Position numbers and translations under genes: made by a program. Below, one piece after another: positions 52,696 through 61,368 of a stretch of 64,000 bases of DNA. The DNA comes from Novosphingobium sp. GTDB taxonomy: Bacteria > Pseudomonadota > Alphaproteobacteria > Sphingomonadales > Sphingomonadaceae. The notes under the pieces are model-generated. The model had not been told where the DNA came from. It did not search any database and saw only the letters and a list, made by a program, of their open reading frames with translations. Location: contig NZ_JAUYRV010000013.1 of the NCBI RefSeq assembly GCF_030696665.1, positions 1-64,000 of the forward strand, in the 5' to 3' direction. How positions within the stretch are numbered: position 1 is the first letter of the stretch; every line of letters starts with the position of its first letter.

Positions 52696-52719
52696 GCTCC
52701 CCCGCCAGCGCGGGGGAGC
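52696..52719. terminator. Bidirectional hairpin terminator
   Basis: GCTCCCCCGC (52696-52705), loop CAGC, GCGGGGGAGC (52710-52719): a perfect 10-bp GC-rich stem between the SDR end (52687) and the convergent luciferase-like gene end (52735). Confidence 0.8.
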
Positions 52720-52734
52720 AATGTTGGGTTTCTA

Positions 52735-53790
52735 TTAGCCCTGCGCCTTCGCCGCCGCCACGAGCTGGAACAGCCCACCGTAATAATACATCAGCTTTTC
52801 CATCGAGAGGTCGCGGTACGGGGTCATCGGGGCGAGTGAATCAACCACGTCCCAGTAAGGCTCCAGCTGTTCAAGCACTTCCTCGACCGGGCCGCAGGCG
52901 CAGAAGGCCAGCACCATTTCGTCGGGCACATTGTGTGCCACCGATGAAACATCCCCGTGATCGCCCAGCGCCAGCTGGCACGCGCGCGCCTGATCGCCGA
53001 AGCCCTGTTTTTCGAAGAACGGTTCGTACTGCTTGTAGCCCGAATAGGCGGCAACCGTGGCGCGGGCGTCGTTGATCGCTTCCTGTTTGTCGGGATTTAT
53101 CGCGATCCACGGCCAGGCGTTGATCTCGATGTCCTCGCGCTTGCGGCCATGCTTGATCAGCGCGGCATCGATCACCGGCTTCTGAACCTTGGACGTGAAT
53201 TCGGCCGACCACAGCGCATGAACCATCAGCCCATCGCCGATTTCTATGGCGAGGTCGGTCATCTTTTCCTGGAGCGCGGCGATCCAGATGGGGATACGTT
53301 CGCGCACCGGCGGCGCCGTAACCATCATCTCCTCGAAGTCCGCCTTGAAATACTGGCCGTCATAAGGATCAAGGCCCTTGTGTGCGTTGGCGATGATATA
53401 GCGCACCACGTCAACCGTTTCGCGCAAGTGGCCGAGCGGCTTGGCCTTTGGCATGCCGTACATGCCCTCGACCGCCGATGGAATGCTGCTGCCAAGGCCC
53501 AGCACAAAGCGGCCCCCGCTGATCCGGTCAACGTCCATCGCCGCAAACGCGGTTTCCACCGGGCTGCGTGTGCCCGCAATCGCGATGCCGGTGCCAAGCT
53601 TGAGCGTTTCGGTGACGGCGGCGGAGGCGGCGAGCGGCACGAACGGAGGGCCGTAAATCTGCAGTACGAACACGCCTTCAAAGCCGAGCGCTTCCATCGA
53701 ACGCGACGTTTCGGTCAGTTGCGCGGCAGGCAGCACCGGCATCGTGCCCCAGAAACGGCGCGGGCCGCCGACGGCGTTGGTCTTTGACAT
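52735..53790 (-). CDS. Luciferase-like (LLM) flavin/F420-dependent oxidoreductase
   Basis: A 351-residue TIM-barrel enzyme. MEALGFEGVFVLQIYGPPFV, LGTGIAIAGTRSPVETAFAA (TIM strand 3 region) and RFVLGLGSS are typical of the LLM group. VRERIPIWIAALQEKMTDLA and the GDGLMVHAL turn complete the core. Whether FMN or F420 is used cannot be told. It follows the iron-site oxygenase half by 80 bp, likely the third gene of the split-oxygenase operon, and may act on its product or supply reductive steps. Confidence 0.85.
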   Translation of the reverse strand: MSKTNAVGGPRRFWGTMPVLPAAQLTETSRSMEALGFEGVFVLQIYGPPFVPLAASAAVTETLKLGTGIAIAGTRSPVETAFAAMDVDRISGGRFVLGLGSSIPSAVEGMYGMPKAKPLGHLRETVDVVRYIIANAHKGLDPYDGQYFKADFEEMMVTAPPVRERIPIWIAALQEKMTDLAIEIGDGLMVHALWSAEFTSKVQKPVIDAALIKHGRKREDIEINAWPWIAINPDKQEAINDARATVAAYSGYKQYEPFFEKQGFGDQARACQLALGDHGDVSSVAHNVPDEMVLAFCACGPVEEVLEQLEPYWDVVDSLAPMTPYRDLSMEKLMYYYGGLFQLVAAAKAQG

Positions 53791-53870
53791 GGAGTTTGGC
53801 CTTCAAGTGGAGCGACGGCGCAAGTTGCCGGTCCGCACGAACGGGCCGGCAACCGCGACGGCTGATCAAT

Positions 53871-54962
53871 TCAGAACTGGAACAGTTCCTTGCGCAGGCC
53901 AATGATGTCGCTGCAATCGGCGCTGACGTTGTCACGATAGGCGAAATCGCCTGCGTCCTGCCGCGCGGCGAGGTCCATCATCAGCAGGCGGTAACGCTGC
54001 CCGGCCTGATCGAACCTGGAATGCAGATCCTTGCGCGGGGACAGGTCCATGTAACGCGGGCTTTGCGGGTTGGTCATCGAACTGTCCTGCCGCGAAACCT
54101 TGTACCCGGCCTTGGGCATGACATGGCGGAACATGGTTCCTGCGTTCGAGGTGTTCATCACCATTTCCATGCGCGTGCGATCGCGCGATTCGGGTGTGCA
54201 GGGGTGGAACAGCGGCACATCGTCACCCGGCGAGAAGCGGCCATAGGCGATGGCGCAGTGCGAGCGCAGGTAGATGCGGATGACCTGCCGCACATTCTGC
54301 GTGGGCTGGCGGATGCCGCTGAAGAACTTCATGATCGGCGCGACCGATTTGTTCACCAGTGTGCGGACCATCGTGATGGTCTCGCTGTCGTAGTAGACTT
54401 CAACTTCCTCGCTATCGGACTTTTCATCGCCCACCACATCGGCATGAAGAAAGTCTGCGTGGGTCAGGTCGATGAGGTTTTCAAGGCTGATCGGGGCCGA
54501 GCAATCGAAGCGGATCGTGGCGGTCATGTGCTTGGGCAATCCGCCCTTTGGCGGGAGGAAGGGCAGGCTGGGCAGATGCGCCGGATCGGCGGCTTCGGGA
54601 CGGCCGAACCAGCCCCAGATCAGACCGTAGTGCTCGATCACCGGATAGCGGCCACGCGCGTCGGTATAGGGGCTTTTGTCCCGCGTGACGATTTCGAGCG
54701 GGTGAAATTCCGAGGCGACGACCTTGCCGTCTTCGCGCCAGATGTAGAACGGGTGGGAATAGACCGCGCGGCGTACCGGCGTCTTGCCCACCGCATGATC
54801 GTGGGCCAGCGGGAACCATGAATCGCGCATGACCAGATCGTGTGGAACCCAGTTGTTGACTGCGTTCATCGAAGGGCCGGAGGCGCGCTTCGGCGCTGCA
54901 GGGGCAGCAGAATCGAAGTGGTCGGTATCGGACGAAGCGGAGCGATCGGCGACTTCAAGCAT
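53871..54962 (-). CDS. Rieske-less oxygenase: catalytic iron domain of a Rieske oxygenase with the cluster-binding segment deleted
   Basis: A 363-residue protein that reads like a VanA/KshA-type oxygenase alpha subunit. The N-terminal strands (RDSWFPLAHDHAVGK, FYIWREDGKVVA) and the downstream anchor YPVIEHYGLIWGWFG are present. The two Rieske loops that should lie between (CxH and CxxH, about 45 residues) are replaced by about 22 residues with no Cys-His motif (residues 84-105). The mononuclear site is kept: Asp165, His168, His173 in LIDLTHADFLH. HPCTPESRDRTRM matches the TPETE region of the family. RBS GGAGATCCCC. It lies 18 bp after the gene for a Rieske-only protein, so electrons probably come from that partner. 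Confidence 0.82.
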   Translation of the reverse strand: MLEVADRSASSDTDHFDSAAPAAPKRASGPSMNAVNNWVPHDLVMRDSWFPLAHDHAVGKTPVRRAVYSHPFYIWREDGKVVASEFHPLEIVTRDKSPYTDARGRYPVIEHYGLIWGWFGRPEAADPAHLPSLPFLPPKGGLPKHMTATIRFDCSAPISLENLIDLTHADFLHADVVGDEKSDSEEVEVYYDSETITMVRTLVNKSVAPIMKFFSGIRQPTQNVRQVIRIYLRSHCAIAYGRFSPGDDVPLFHPCTPESRDRTRMEMVMNTSNAGTMFRHVMPKAGYKVSRQDSSMTNPQSPRYMDLSPRKDLHSRFDQAGQRYRLLMMDLAARQDAGDFAYRDNVSADCSDIIGLRKELFQF

Positions 54963-54980
54963 GGGGATCTCCTGCGAAAT

Positions 54981-55916
54981 TCAGGCGGCTGCCGAAACGG
55001 ATGAGGGCACAGCGGGCGCTGCGCTGCGAATGTCTTCACGAAGCTTGTTGGCAAGGTGTGACGCCGATGGGATCAGCACGCGCAGTGCTGCGGCATCGAC
55101 CGTTTCGCGTACCGCAAACGATCCCTTGTGACGCAGCCCAACGGCATGGCTGCCCTTCAATTCATCGCCAATGCAAGCACGCCAGCGCACTTGCGTGACG
55201 CCACGCGCCGCGGGAACCGGCGCCACTTGCGCGGTCAGCAGAGTGCGAAAACTGTCATCGCGCAAAACCGCTTCGGTTTCGCCCGTTTCGGGATCTGTGC
55301 GCGTGATCAAGGTGATCGGGAATTCGGCCGTGGCATAGGATGGCCAATGCAGTTTGCCCCATTGGCAAAACCGCTCCATCACCAGCAGGCCGTTTTCCTC
55401 GCGCAGGTCAGACATCAAATAGGGCGTGAACTGCACAGACCGGATGTCCAGGACAAGGCCAGGATCGTCAAACAGGGCGCTGATCCACTGGTCGTGGCCA
55501 AGCGCGACGTGGGCGGTGCCGCCCAGCGGCATGTCGTGGCGGACAGCGGGCGGGGCCAGCAAGGTCTTCTGGTCCAAGTTGACCGAGACGAAACCGCCGT
55601 TTTCCGACACAGCGAAGGCCGCAGCCTTGTACACCGGCGGAAACTTCTGTTCGTCCTTCATATTCGGAATGTCTTTGAGTCGGCCGGTTTCACCGTCATA
55701 GCTCCAGCCATGATAGCCGCACTGAATCCAGCCATTGTCTCGCACGCAACCACGCGAAAGCGGCGCGCGCCGGTGGGGGCAGCGATCTTCCAGCGCGCGG
55801 GCAATGCCTTGAGCATCGCGCCACAGCACTACCGGCTGATCGGCTACATCGACCGCCAACGGCTTGGTCGAGGTGACCTCCTCGCTCAGCGCAACTTTCC
55901 ACCAGGGACTCGCCAT
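54981..55916 (-). CDS. Rieske-domain protein lacking the mononuclear iron site (partner of the Rieske-less oxygenase)
   Basis: A 311-residue protein with a complete Rieske motif: Cys46, His48, Cys66 and His69 (RCPHRRAPLSRG, then CGYHGW, 17 residues apart), preceded by typical alpha-subunit N-terminus (WWKVALSEEV, PVVLWRD). The following domain has the length of an oxygenase catalytic domain, but I find no D-x2-H-x4-H; the equivalent area reads HDQWISALFDDPGLVLD. The pairing with a neighbour having the opposite loss is striking. Start: ATG at 55916 chosen because it aligns with family N-termini; GTG at 55937 is possible. Divergent from a TetR gene. Confidence 0.85.
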   Translation of the reverse strand: MASPWWKVALSEEVTSTKPLAVDVADQPVVLWRDAQGIARALEDRCPHRRAPLSRGCVRDNGWIQCGYHGWSYDGETGRLKDIPNMKDEQKFPPVYKAAAFAVSENGGFVSVNLDQKTLLAPPAVRHDMPLGGTAHVALGHDQWISALFDDPGLVLDIRSVQFTPYLMSDLREENGLLVMERFCQWGKLHWPSYATAEFPITLITRTDPETGETEAVLRDDSFRTLLTAQVAPVPAARGVTQVRWRACIGDELKGSHAVGLRHKGSFAVRETVDAAALRVLIPSASHLANKLREDIRSAAPAVPSSVSAAA

Positions 55917-55951
55917 ATTTTCTACACCACTCTCCACAAGCGAACATCAAA

Positions 55952-55977
55952 TTGACACACGACAATTTAAATGTCAA
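55952..55977. promoter_or_regulatory. Inverted repeat in TetR / split-oxygenase promoter
   Basis: TTGACA (55952-55957) and TGTCAA (55972-55977) flank an inner near-palindrome GACAATTTAAATGTC (55961-55975). It lies in the 71-bp gap between the divergent Rieske-only gene and the TetR gene, overlapping where both promoters must be, so it is a candidate TetR operator. Confidence 0.5.
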
Positions 55978-55987
55978 CACGTCTGAC

Positions 55988-56701
55988 ATGACCAAATCCG
56001 ATCCTGCGGACGCGCCCGGCGCACGGCGGCGGGGCAGGCCTCCTGCTGATGCTGCCAGCGCTGTGCCGGAAGAGCGGGTGCTCCACCTGGCCTTTGAAAG
56101 CTTTGCCGAATCCGGGTACGAAGGCACCACGGTGCGCGATCTGGCCAAGCGGCTGGGGGTCAGCCATAATCTGCTGAATGTGCGGTTCGGGTCCAAGGCA
56201 GATCTGTGGCGCAAGGCGGTGGACTGGCGCGTGGCAAAATTCGGCCAACCGGTGTTTTCGGTATTCGACCGCACCGATCTTGACCCTGAAAGCAGGTTGC
56301 GCCTGCTGGTTCACCGGTTTTGCGGATGGGCGGCGGAAAATCCCAGCTTCATCAGCATCAGTCACGCCGAAGGACGGCGCAGCACGTGGCGGCTCGATTA
56401 TCTTGTCGGCCTGTACATCCAGCCCTTCAAACTGAGCCTTGATGCGCTGTTTGCCGAGGTTCTCGCCACACGCCCGATGCGTACTATTTCCTCGTCGGCG
56501 TTCATGGCGGTGCTGGTGCAGGGCGTAGGGTTCTATTTCGCCTCGGTGCCGATGCTCGAAGCGCTCGGCGTGGGTGAGGAAGCGAATCCGGAGGCTGTGC
56601 CGCAGCGCGTTGCCGAATTTGCCGATACGCTGCTGGCCGGGCTGCTTGGCCCGGCCGCGCAGGTTTCGGCTCTTCAGGCGGATGTCTTGCCGGTCACTTG
56701 A
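55988..56701 (+). CDS. TetR-family regulator of the split-oxygenase operon
   Basis: A 237-residue repressor. The HTH is about residues 35-75 (HLAFESFAESGYEGTTVRDL, then AKRLGVSHNLLNVRFGSKAD LW). The start at 55988 gives an N-terminus rich in Arg-Arg-Gly-Arg-Pro, common in TetR proteins; a TTG at 55952 would put coding sequence over the palindrome. No clear RBS is seen, so the message may be leaderless. It overlaps the convergent oxidoreductase gene by 8 bp. Confidence 0.85.
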   Translation: MTKSDPADAPGARRRGRPPADAASAVPEERVLHLAFESFAESGYEGTTVRDLAKRLGVSHNLLNVRFGSKADLWRKAVDWRVAKFGQPVFSVFDRTDLDPESRLRLLVHRFCGWAAENPSFISISHAEGRRSTWRLDYLVGLYIQPFKLSLDALFAEVLATRPMRTISSSAFMAVLVQGVGFYFASVPMLEALGVGEEANPEAVPQRVAEFADTLLAGLLGPAAQVSALQADVLPVT

Positions 56702-58262
56702 TGGTCCGCAGGATGCGCTTGGCAGCGATCTTGCCCGGCAGGCCGGAAATGCCGCCGCCCGGATGCGCGCCCGCGCCGCCGATATAAAGACCGGGCACCG
56801 CCGGCTTCGGCCCGCCGAATCCCGTCGCCGGACGGTTCTGTCCGGCGCGCAGCGATCCGAAATCGATGTGCGTGACGCAGCCGTTGGTGGCGTTCAGGCG
56901 CTTTTCCCGGTCGCGCGCGGTTTCCACAAAGCGGCCCACTTCGGAATCAAACCCGTCGTAGAATTCCGACATCTGCGCGATCAGGTCACGCATCGTGCGG
57001 TCCTTGATCTCCTGCGACCATCCTTCGCGCGCATCGACGGCCATTGCTGGCACATAGATATAGGCAAGGCCGCCACCCGGCGTTGCCTGTGACGGGTCGG
57101 AATTGGACAGCGGCGTAACCGATACCGCATGCTCCTTGGGAATATCCCCGCGCCGGGCGGCCGCAAAGCTTTCGCGGACCTGTTCGGGCGTGCCGATATA
57201 GCCGACGGCCTTGTTCAGGTCCGCCCCGTCGTGCCGCAAATCCTGATGGCGCTTGAGCGTGAGCGGTTTCGACATCGCGATATTGGCAAGGAACGGCGCA
57301 GCATTCGAACGGTTCGACGGCGCGTGCTTGATCCGTTCTAGCAGGCGGCGGTCGACCTTGCCGGGCGTGGTCATGGCAAAGGCGGTGCGCGGATCGCAGC
57401 TGGCGATGACTGCCTTGGCCTTGATCACCCGGCCATCTTCCAGCCGCACGCCGCGCGCCGCGCCATCGTCGATGATGATTTCGGCCACCGGCGCGTTGAG
57501 CATGATCTTGGCACCCGATGCTTCGATGCTGCTGGCCATTGCATTGGCAAAGCTTTGCAGGCTGCCAATGGGTTTGCCTGTGCCCAACCGGTGCAATGCT
57601 GCAAGGATCATGTAAGCAGCGCCGTTGCCGTCATCGTCCACCGGGCCTGCGCCTGCGGCGGTGTTGGTCAGCAGCGCAATGTTGGCGGGGTGTTGAAACC
57701 ATTCGCTCGCGATCTGGTCGGCGGTGCCCGCTGCAAGGATCTGCAATTCGTTCTTGAGGCGGGCATTGCGGATCAGGCTGAGACCCAGTTTGCCCGCGTT
57801 CTTCAGGTCAGGGCGGCCCGGTTCGGCCTTCATGATCGGGAAGCCAATGTCCATCAGCGCGTTGAGCAGTTCAAGAAACTTGAGGTAGTTCTTGCCATCC
57901 TGCTTGTTCAGCCGGCTCATGTCGTCGGCAGTGCGCTGCGGATCGCGGAACAGGCACACGCTGGCACCCGATGGATCGAGATAGGCATACGTCGGGTCGG
58001 GGTCTACCCAGCGCAACCCGTGCTTTTCAAGCTCCAGTTCCTCGATCAACCCGCTGCCGCGCACGAACAGCAATTCGACGGCGCAAGGGGTGACAAGATG
58101 GCTTGGTGCTTCGGGGATCATGTAGCCCGAACTGGTCATGCCGCCGACTTTCGCCATCCGCTCGACCACGATCACGCTCTTTCCGGCACGGCTAAGATAG
58201 CCCGCTGCGGCCATGCCGTTGTGCCCTGCGCCAACGATGACGACATCTGCTTCCTCGGTCAC
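56694..58262 (-). CDS. FAD-dependent oxidoreductase, phytoene desaturase/PYROXD2 type
   Basis: A 522-residue flavoprotein. The FAD loop VVIVGAGHNGMAAAGYLSRA with GKSVIVVERMAKVGG at the start and the C-terminal GLYIGGAGAHPGGGISGLPG are the phytoene-desaturase/PYROXD2 signatures. It likely desaturates or isomerises a hydrophobic substrate. The start is GTG at 58262 with GGAGGGCTTTAA upstream. Divergent from the phosphotransferase gene at 58412. Confidence 0.87.
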   Translation of the reverse strand: MTEEADVVIVGAGHNGMAAAGYLSRAGKSVIVVERMAKVGGMTSSGYMIPEAPSHLVTPCAVELLFVRGSGLIEELELEKHGLRWVDPDPTYAYLDPSGASVCLFRDPQRTADDMSRLNKQDGKNYLKFLELLNALMDIGFPIMKAEPGRPDLKNAGKLGLSLIRNARLKNELQILAAGTADQIASEWFQHPANIALLTNTAAGAGPVDDDGNGAAYMILAALHRLGTGKPIGSLQSFANAMASSIEASGAKIMLNAPVAEIIIDDGAARGVRLEDGRVIKAKAVIASCDPRTAFAMTTPGKVDRRLLERIKHAPSNRSNAAPFLANIAMSKPLTLKRHQDLRHDGADLNKAVGYIGTPEQVRESFAAARRGDIPKEHAVSVTPLSNSDPSQATPGGGLAYIYVPAMAVDAREGWSQEIKDRTMRDLIAQMSEFYDGFDSEVGRFVETARDREKRLNATNGCVTHIDFGSLRAGQNRPATGFGGPKPAVPGLYIGGAGAHPGGGISGLPGKIAAKRILRTIK

Positions 58263-58411
58263 TTAAAGCCCTCCATTCGGCAGAATGCGGACATGCGCAA
58301 ACCAGCCGTTGCCGCATCATGGCGACAGTCGGTTTTTCGGCGCTCCTTCCGGAAGACAGGTCATGGCACGGGCAAGCCATCGTCTTGGGGAAGGGAATTG
58401 ACAGGAGAAGA

Positions 58412-59551
58412 ATGGAAATGTCGGTCAAGCTGGACGCAAAGACGGTCCACGATCGGTTGACTGCGTGGCTGGGCCATATCAAACCTTCGTGGCAGGGGCT
58501 GACCGTCGCGCCTATGGACGTTGTGTTGGGGTCCGGCTTTTCGGCCGAGATCTTCTTCGTCGATGTCGATTACACCGAGGAGGGCCAGCACCATCACCGC
58601 ACGCTGGTGGTGCGCCGCCAGCCACAGACGTTTGAAGTGGTGTTCGAAAGCGATCTGAAGCTTCAGGCCAATATGATGGCCGCGCTTGATGCGCGGGGCG
58701 ATCTGCCGGTACCGCCGTGGGTGGGCAAGGAAGACGACCCGTCGATCCTTGGCGCGCCGTTTCTGGTGATGGGCCGGGTAGACGGGCAGGCAGCAACGCA
58801 GCGCCCGAACTACAACCTCGAAGGCTGGTTGACGCAGCGCAGCCCTGCTGAACGCATGGTGCATTTCACCAACGCGCTGACCGCACTGGCAAAACTGCAC
58901 GAGGTTGATTGGCAGGATGGCTTCACTTTCCTGAACCGCCCTGACCGGGGCGCGCCGGGGCTTGAGCAATATCTTGGCTATCTGGTGGATTGGCACGCCG
59001 CGCGCGGGCAGGGGCGCAAGCTGCCGATTGTCGATACCGCGATGCAGTGGGTGCTCGAAAACCGCCCCGACAATATTGATACTTGCGTGCTGTGGGGCGA
59101 TCCGACGCCGTCCAACGTGATGTGGCGGCCCGATGGCAGCGTTGCTGCACTGATCGATTGGGAACTGGCGGCACTTGGCCCGCGCGAACTGGATCTGGCG
59201 TGGTGGCTCTATTTCGATGACCTGTTCAGCCGCCGCTTTGGCGTGACCCGCCTAGAAGGCCTGCCGACGCGCGATGAAACCGTGGCGATCTATGAGCAGG
59301 CGGCGGGACGGAAAGTCGGCAATCTGGACTACTACGATGTCGTGGTTGCCCTGCGGATGGCATTGGTGGCCGTGGGCGCGTTTGATCGGCAGGTGTCGCT
59401 GGGCAATATCGAGGCGACCAACACGTCTGCCGACAACAACCTGATGACGTTGTATATTGCCGAGAAGCTCGGGCTGCCACTGCCCGAGCTGGGGAGTGAC
59501 TTCCGTGATTTCATGCGCAACCTGACGCCGGTGGAAGAAGCGGCGGACTAA
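58412..59551 (+). CDS. Phosphotransferase-family (APH-fold) protein 1
   Basis: A 379-residue aminoglycoside-phosphotransferase-fold kinase of the ACAD10/11-like group. SILGAPFLVMGRVDG, the catalytic loop VLWGDPTPSNVMW (Asp and Asn kept, His replaced by Trp-Gly) and the metal site ALIDWELAALGPRELDLAWW are visible. Such proteins are common in catabolic clusters and are thought to phosphorylate hydroxy substrates. RBS AGGAGAAGA; ATG 58412 or 58418. Homologous to the gene at 61356-62423. Confidence 0.85.
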   Translation: MEMSVKLDAKTVHDRLTAWLGHIKPSWQGLTVAPMDVVLGSGFSAEIFFVDVDYTEEGQHHHRTLVVRRQPQTFEVVFESDLKLQANMMAALDARGDLPVPPWVGKEDDPSILGAPFLVMGRVDGQAATQRPNYNLEGWLTQRSPAERMVHFTNALTALAKLHEVDWQDGFTFLNRPDRGAPGLEQYLGYLVDWHAARGQGRKLPIVDTAMQWVLENRPDNIDTCVLWGDPTPSNVMWRPDGSVAALIDWELAALGPRELDLAWWLYFDDLFSRRFGVTRLEGLPTRDETVAIYEQAAGRKVGNLDYYDVVVALRMALVAVGAFDRQVSLGNIEATNTSADNNLMTLYIAEKLGLPLPELGSDFRDFMRNLTPVEEAAD

Positions 59552-60375
59552 AGCTGGTTGCTGCCAGCTTCCGCAAACAGACGCTGGAAGTCGACCATGC
59601 TGGCCTGATGCGCGGTGAATCCGCCATCAACCGGGATCAGCGCGCCATTGATAAAGCGGGATTCGTCCGACGCCAGAAACGCGACGACGTTGGCAATGTC
59701 GCGCGGGCTGCCAAGTTCAGGGTTGAGGTGGTGCGCCAGCAGCACATCCTTGACCACCTGCGGGGTGGATTCGATCGCGTTTTCGCTCAGCACAAAGCCA
59801 ATGGCGATCACGTTCGACCGCACACCCTGTTTGCCGTACTGGGTAGCTATAAACCGGCCAAGGTTGATCAAGGCCGCCTTGGACGCGCCATAGGCCGTCA
59901 GCGTCATTTCACCCAGCAGGCCGAAGCCCGAGGCCGAATGGATGATCGACCCGCCGCCGCCCGCGATCATCGTGGGCAGGACGTGCTTGCACAATAGCAT
60001 AGGCCCGCGTGCGTTCACCGCGAAGGCCTTGTCCCACGCATCGGCTGGCAGGTTGATCACGTCGAGATCGCGCGCGCGCTGTTCGTTGGTCTGAAATGCG
60101 GCGTTATTGTGGACTATGTCGATCCGGCCGTGGCGCGCCGCAATTTCACCAACCGCGCGGGCGATGTCATCCTCGTCGGTCAGGTCGAACACCGATGCTT
60201 CGGCGCGGAAGCCTTGCGTGCGCAGGGCGGCAGCGGTTTCTTCCACGCGGTCGGCCATGATATCGTTGAGGATCACCGTTGCGCCGCGCGTCCCCAGCAC
60301 GGCGGCAACTTCGGCACCGATTCCTTGCCCCGCACCAGTGACAATGGCGACGCGGTCGGCGAGGGGCTTGGTCAT
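59548..60375 (-). CDS. Short-chain dehydrogenase/reductase, paralogue 1
   Basis: A 275-residue SDR: TGAGQGIGAEVA loop, NNAA, Ser in HSASGFGLLG, YGASK active site, and the tail SRFINGALIPVDGGFTAHQA. It shares the stretch YGASKAALINL and ATQYGKQG with the SDR at 60501, so they are close paralogues placed back to back. It overlaps the phosphotransferase 1 gene by four bases at its end. RBS AGGAGAG. Confidence 0.88.
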   Translation of the reverse strand: MTKPLADRVAIVTGAGQGIGAEVAAVLGTRGATVILNDIMADRVEETAAALRTQGFRAEASVFDLTDEDDIARAVGEIAARHGRIDIVHNNAAFQTNEQRARDLDVINLPADAWDKAFAVNARGPMLLCKHVLPTMIAGGGGSIIHSASGFGLLGEMTLTAYGASKAALINLGRFIATQYGKQGVRSNVIAIGFVLSENAIESTPQVVKDVLLAHHLNPELGSPRDIANVVAFLASDESRFINGALIPVDGGFTAHQASMVDFQRLFAEAGSNQL

Positions 60376-60500
60376 GTTTCTCTCCTGAACTCTTGCGGCT
60401 CACAGAGAATGTGTCAGGCAAACCCGGCACCTATAAAGCGATAGGCTCGCTTGTGCGCAAAGCGATGAAAGTCTGGCGCCATAAAATTGCGAAAAGAGAG
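60376..60500. promoter_or_regulatory. Divergent promoter between paralogous SDR genes
   Basis: A 125-bp gap. It contains a short inverted repeat CCTAT-AAAGCG-ATAGG (60430-60445) that may be an operator or chance. GAAAAGAGAG just before the plus-strand start is the likely RBS. Confidence 0.45.
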
Positions 60501-61331
60501 ATGAATATGGGCGGACTGGACGGAAAAGTGGCGATCGTGACCGGGGCCGGTTCAGGCATCGGTGCCGAGATCGCGCATGAACTGGCGCGGCAGGGTGCCA
60601 GGGTTCTTGTCTGTGCCAGCCGCGCAGAAAGCGCAGCGGGCACCACGCAATCGATACGCGACGCAGGCGGACAAGTTGCCTCGGCGTTCGGTGATCTGGC
60701 CGATCCGGCAACCGCCCAAGTGCTGGTCGATGCCGCCATCGCAGCGTTCGGCGGGGTCGACATCCTGATCAACAACGCAGCCGTGACCGATGCCGCCACC
60801 CTTGCCAAGGACGCCAACATTGCCGATATGGACGCGGCCACGTGGGAGCGCACACTGCGGGTCAATACGATTGCGCCAGCGCTGCTGTGCAAGGCAGCGA
60901 TCCCGCACATGATCGCGCGCGGCGGCGGATCGATAGTCATGGTGGCATCAGGGCGCGGCGTGCAGGGCGATCTGGGAATGCCGGCCTATGGCGCATCCAA
61001 GGCGGCGCTGATCAACCTCGCACTCAATGTCGCCACGCAGTACGGCAAGCAGGGCATTCGCGCCAATTCAGTGGTCGTGGGTATGGTAATGACCCCGCCG
61101 CTGGCGGCCTCGATCAGCCCAGAAATGATCGAGCTGTTCACCGCGCATCACCTGACGCCCTACGTTGCCGATCCCCAGGATATTGCCGGGCCGGTTGCGT
61201 TCCTTGTGTCCGACACTGCGCGGTTCATCACCGGCGCAACGCTTGCGGTTGACGGCGGGATGACGTCGCACGCAGCGCCGTTTGCCGATGTGATGAAGCT
61301 TTCATCGGCAGGGATGCTGAAGCAGGATTGA
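60501..61331 (+). CDS. Short-chain dehydrogenase/reductase, paralogue 2
   Basis: A 276-residue SDR: TGAGSGIGAEIA loop, NNAA, Ser in MVASGRGVQG, YGASK active site, tail ARFITGATLAVDGGMTSHAA. Paralogue of the minus-strand SDR at 59548-60375. ATG at 60501 or 60507 (GAAAAGAGAG upstream). The gene ends seven bases before a strong hairpin. Confidence 0.88.
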   Translation: MNMGGLDGKVAIVTGAGSGIGAEIAHELARQGARVLVCASRAESAAGTTQSIRDAGGQVASAFGDLADPATAQVLVDAAIAAFGGVDILINNAAVTDAATLAKDANIADMDAATWERTLRVNTIAPALLCKAAIPHMIARGGGSIVMVASGRGVQGDLGMPAYGASKAALINLALNVATQYGKQGIRANSVVVGMVMTPPLAASISPEMIELFTAHHLTPYVADPQDIAGPVAFLVSDTARFITGATLAVDGGMTSHAAPFADVMKLSSAGMLKQD

Positions 61332-61337
61332 TGCAAG

Positions 61338-61368
61338 GGCGGGACGCTGGTGAATTCAGCGTCCCGCC
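61338..61368. terminator. Bidirectional hairpin terminator
   Basis: GGCGGGACGCTG (61338-61349), loop GTGAATT, CAGCGTCCCGCC (61357-61368): perfect 12-bp stem, overlapping the stop codon of the convergent phosphotransferase 2 gene and just after SDR paralogue 2. Confidence 0.8.

Noticed and set aside
52696..52719. Mobile REP-like element
   Set aside because: The 10-bp hairpin lies between convergent gene ends and has no second copy that I could find in the window, so it is treated as a terminator.
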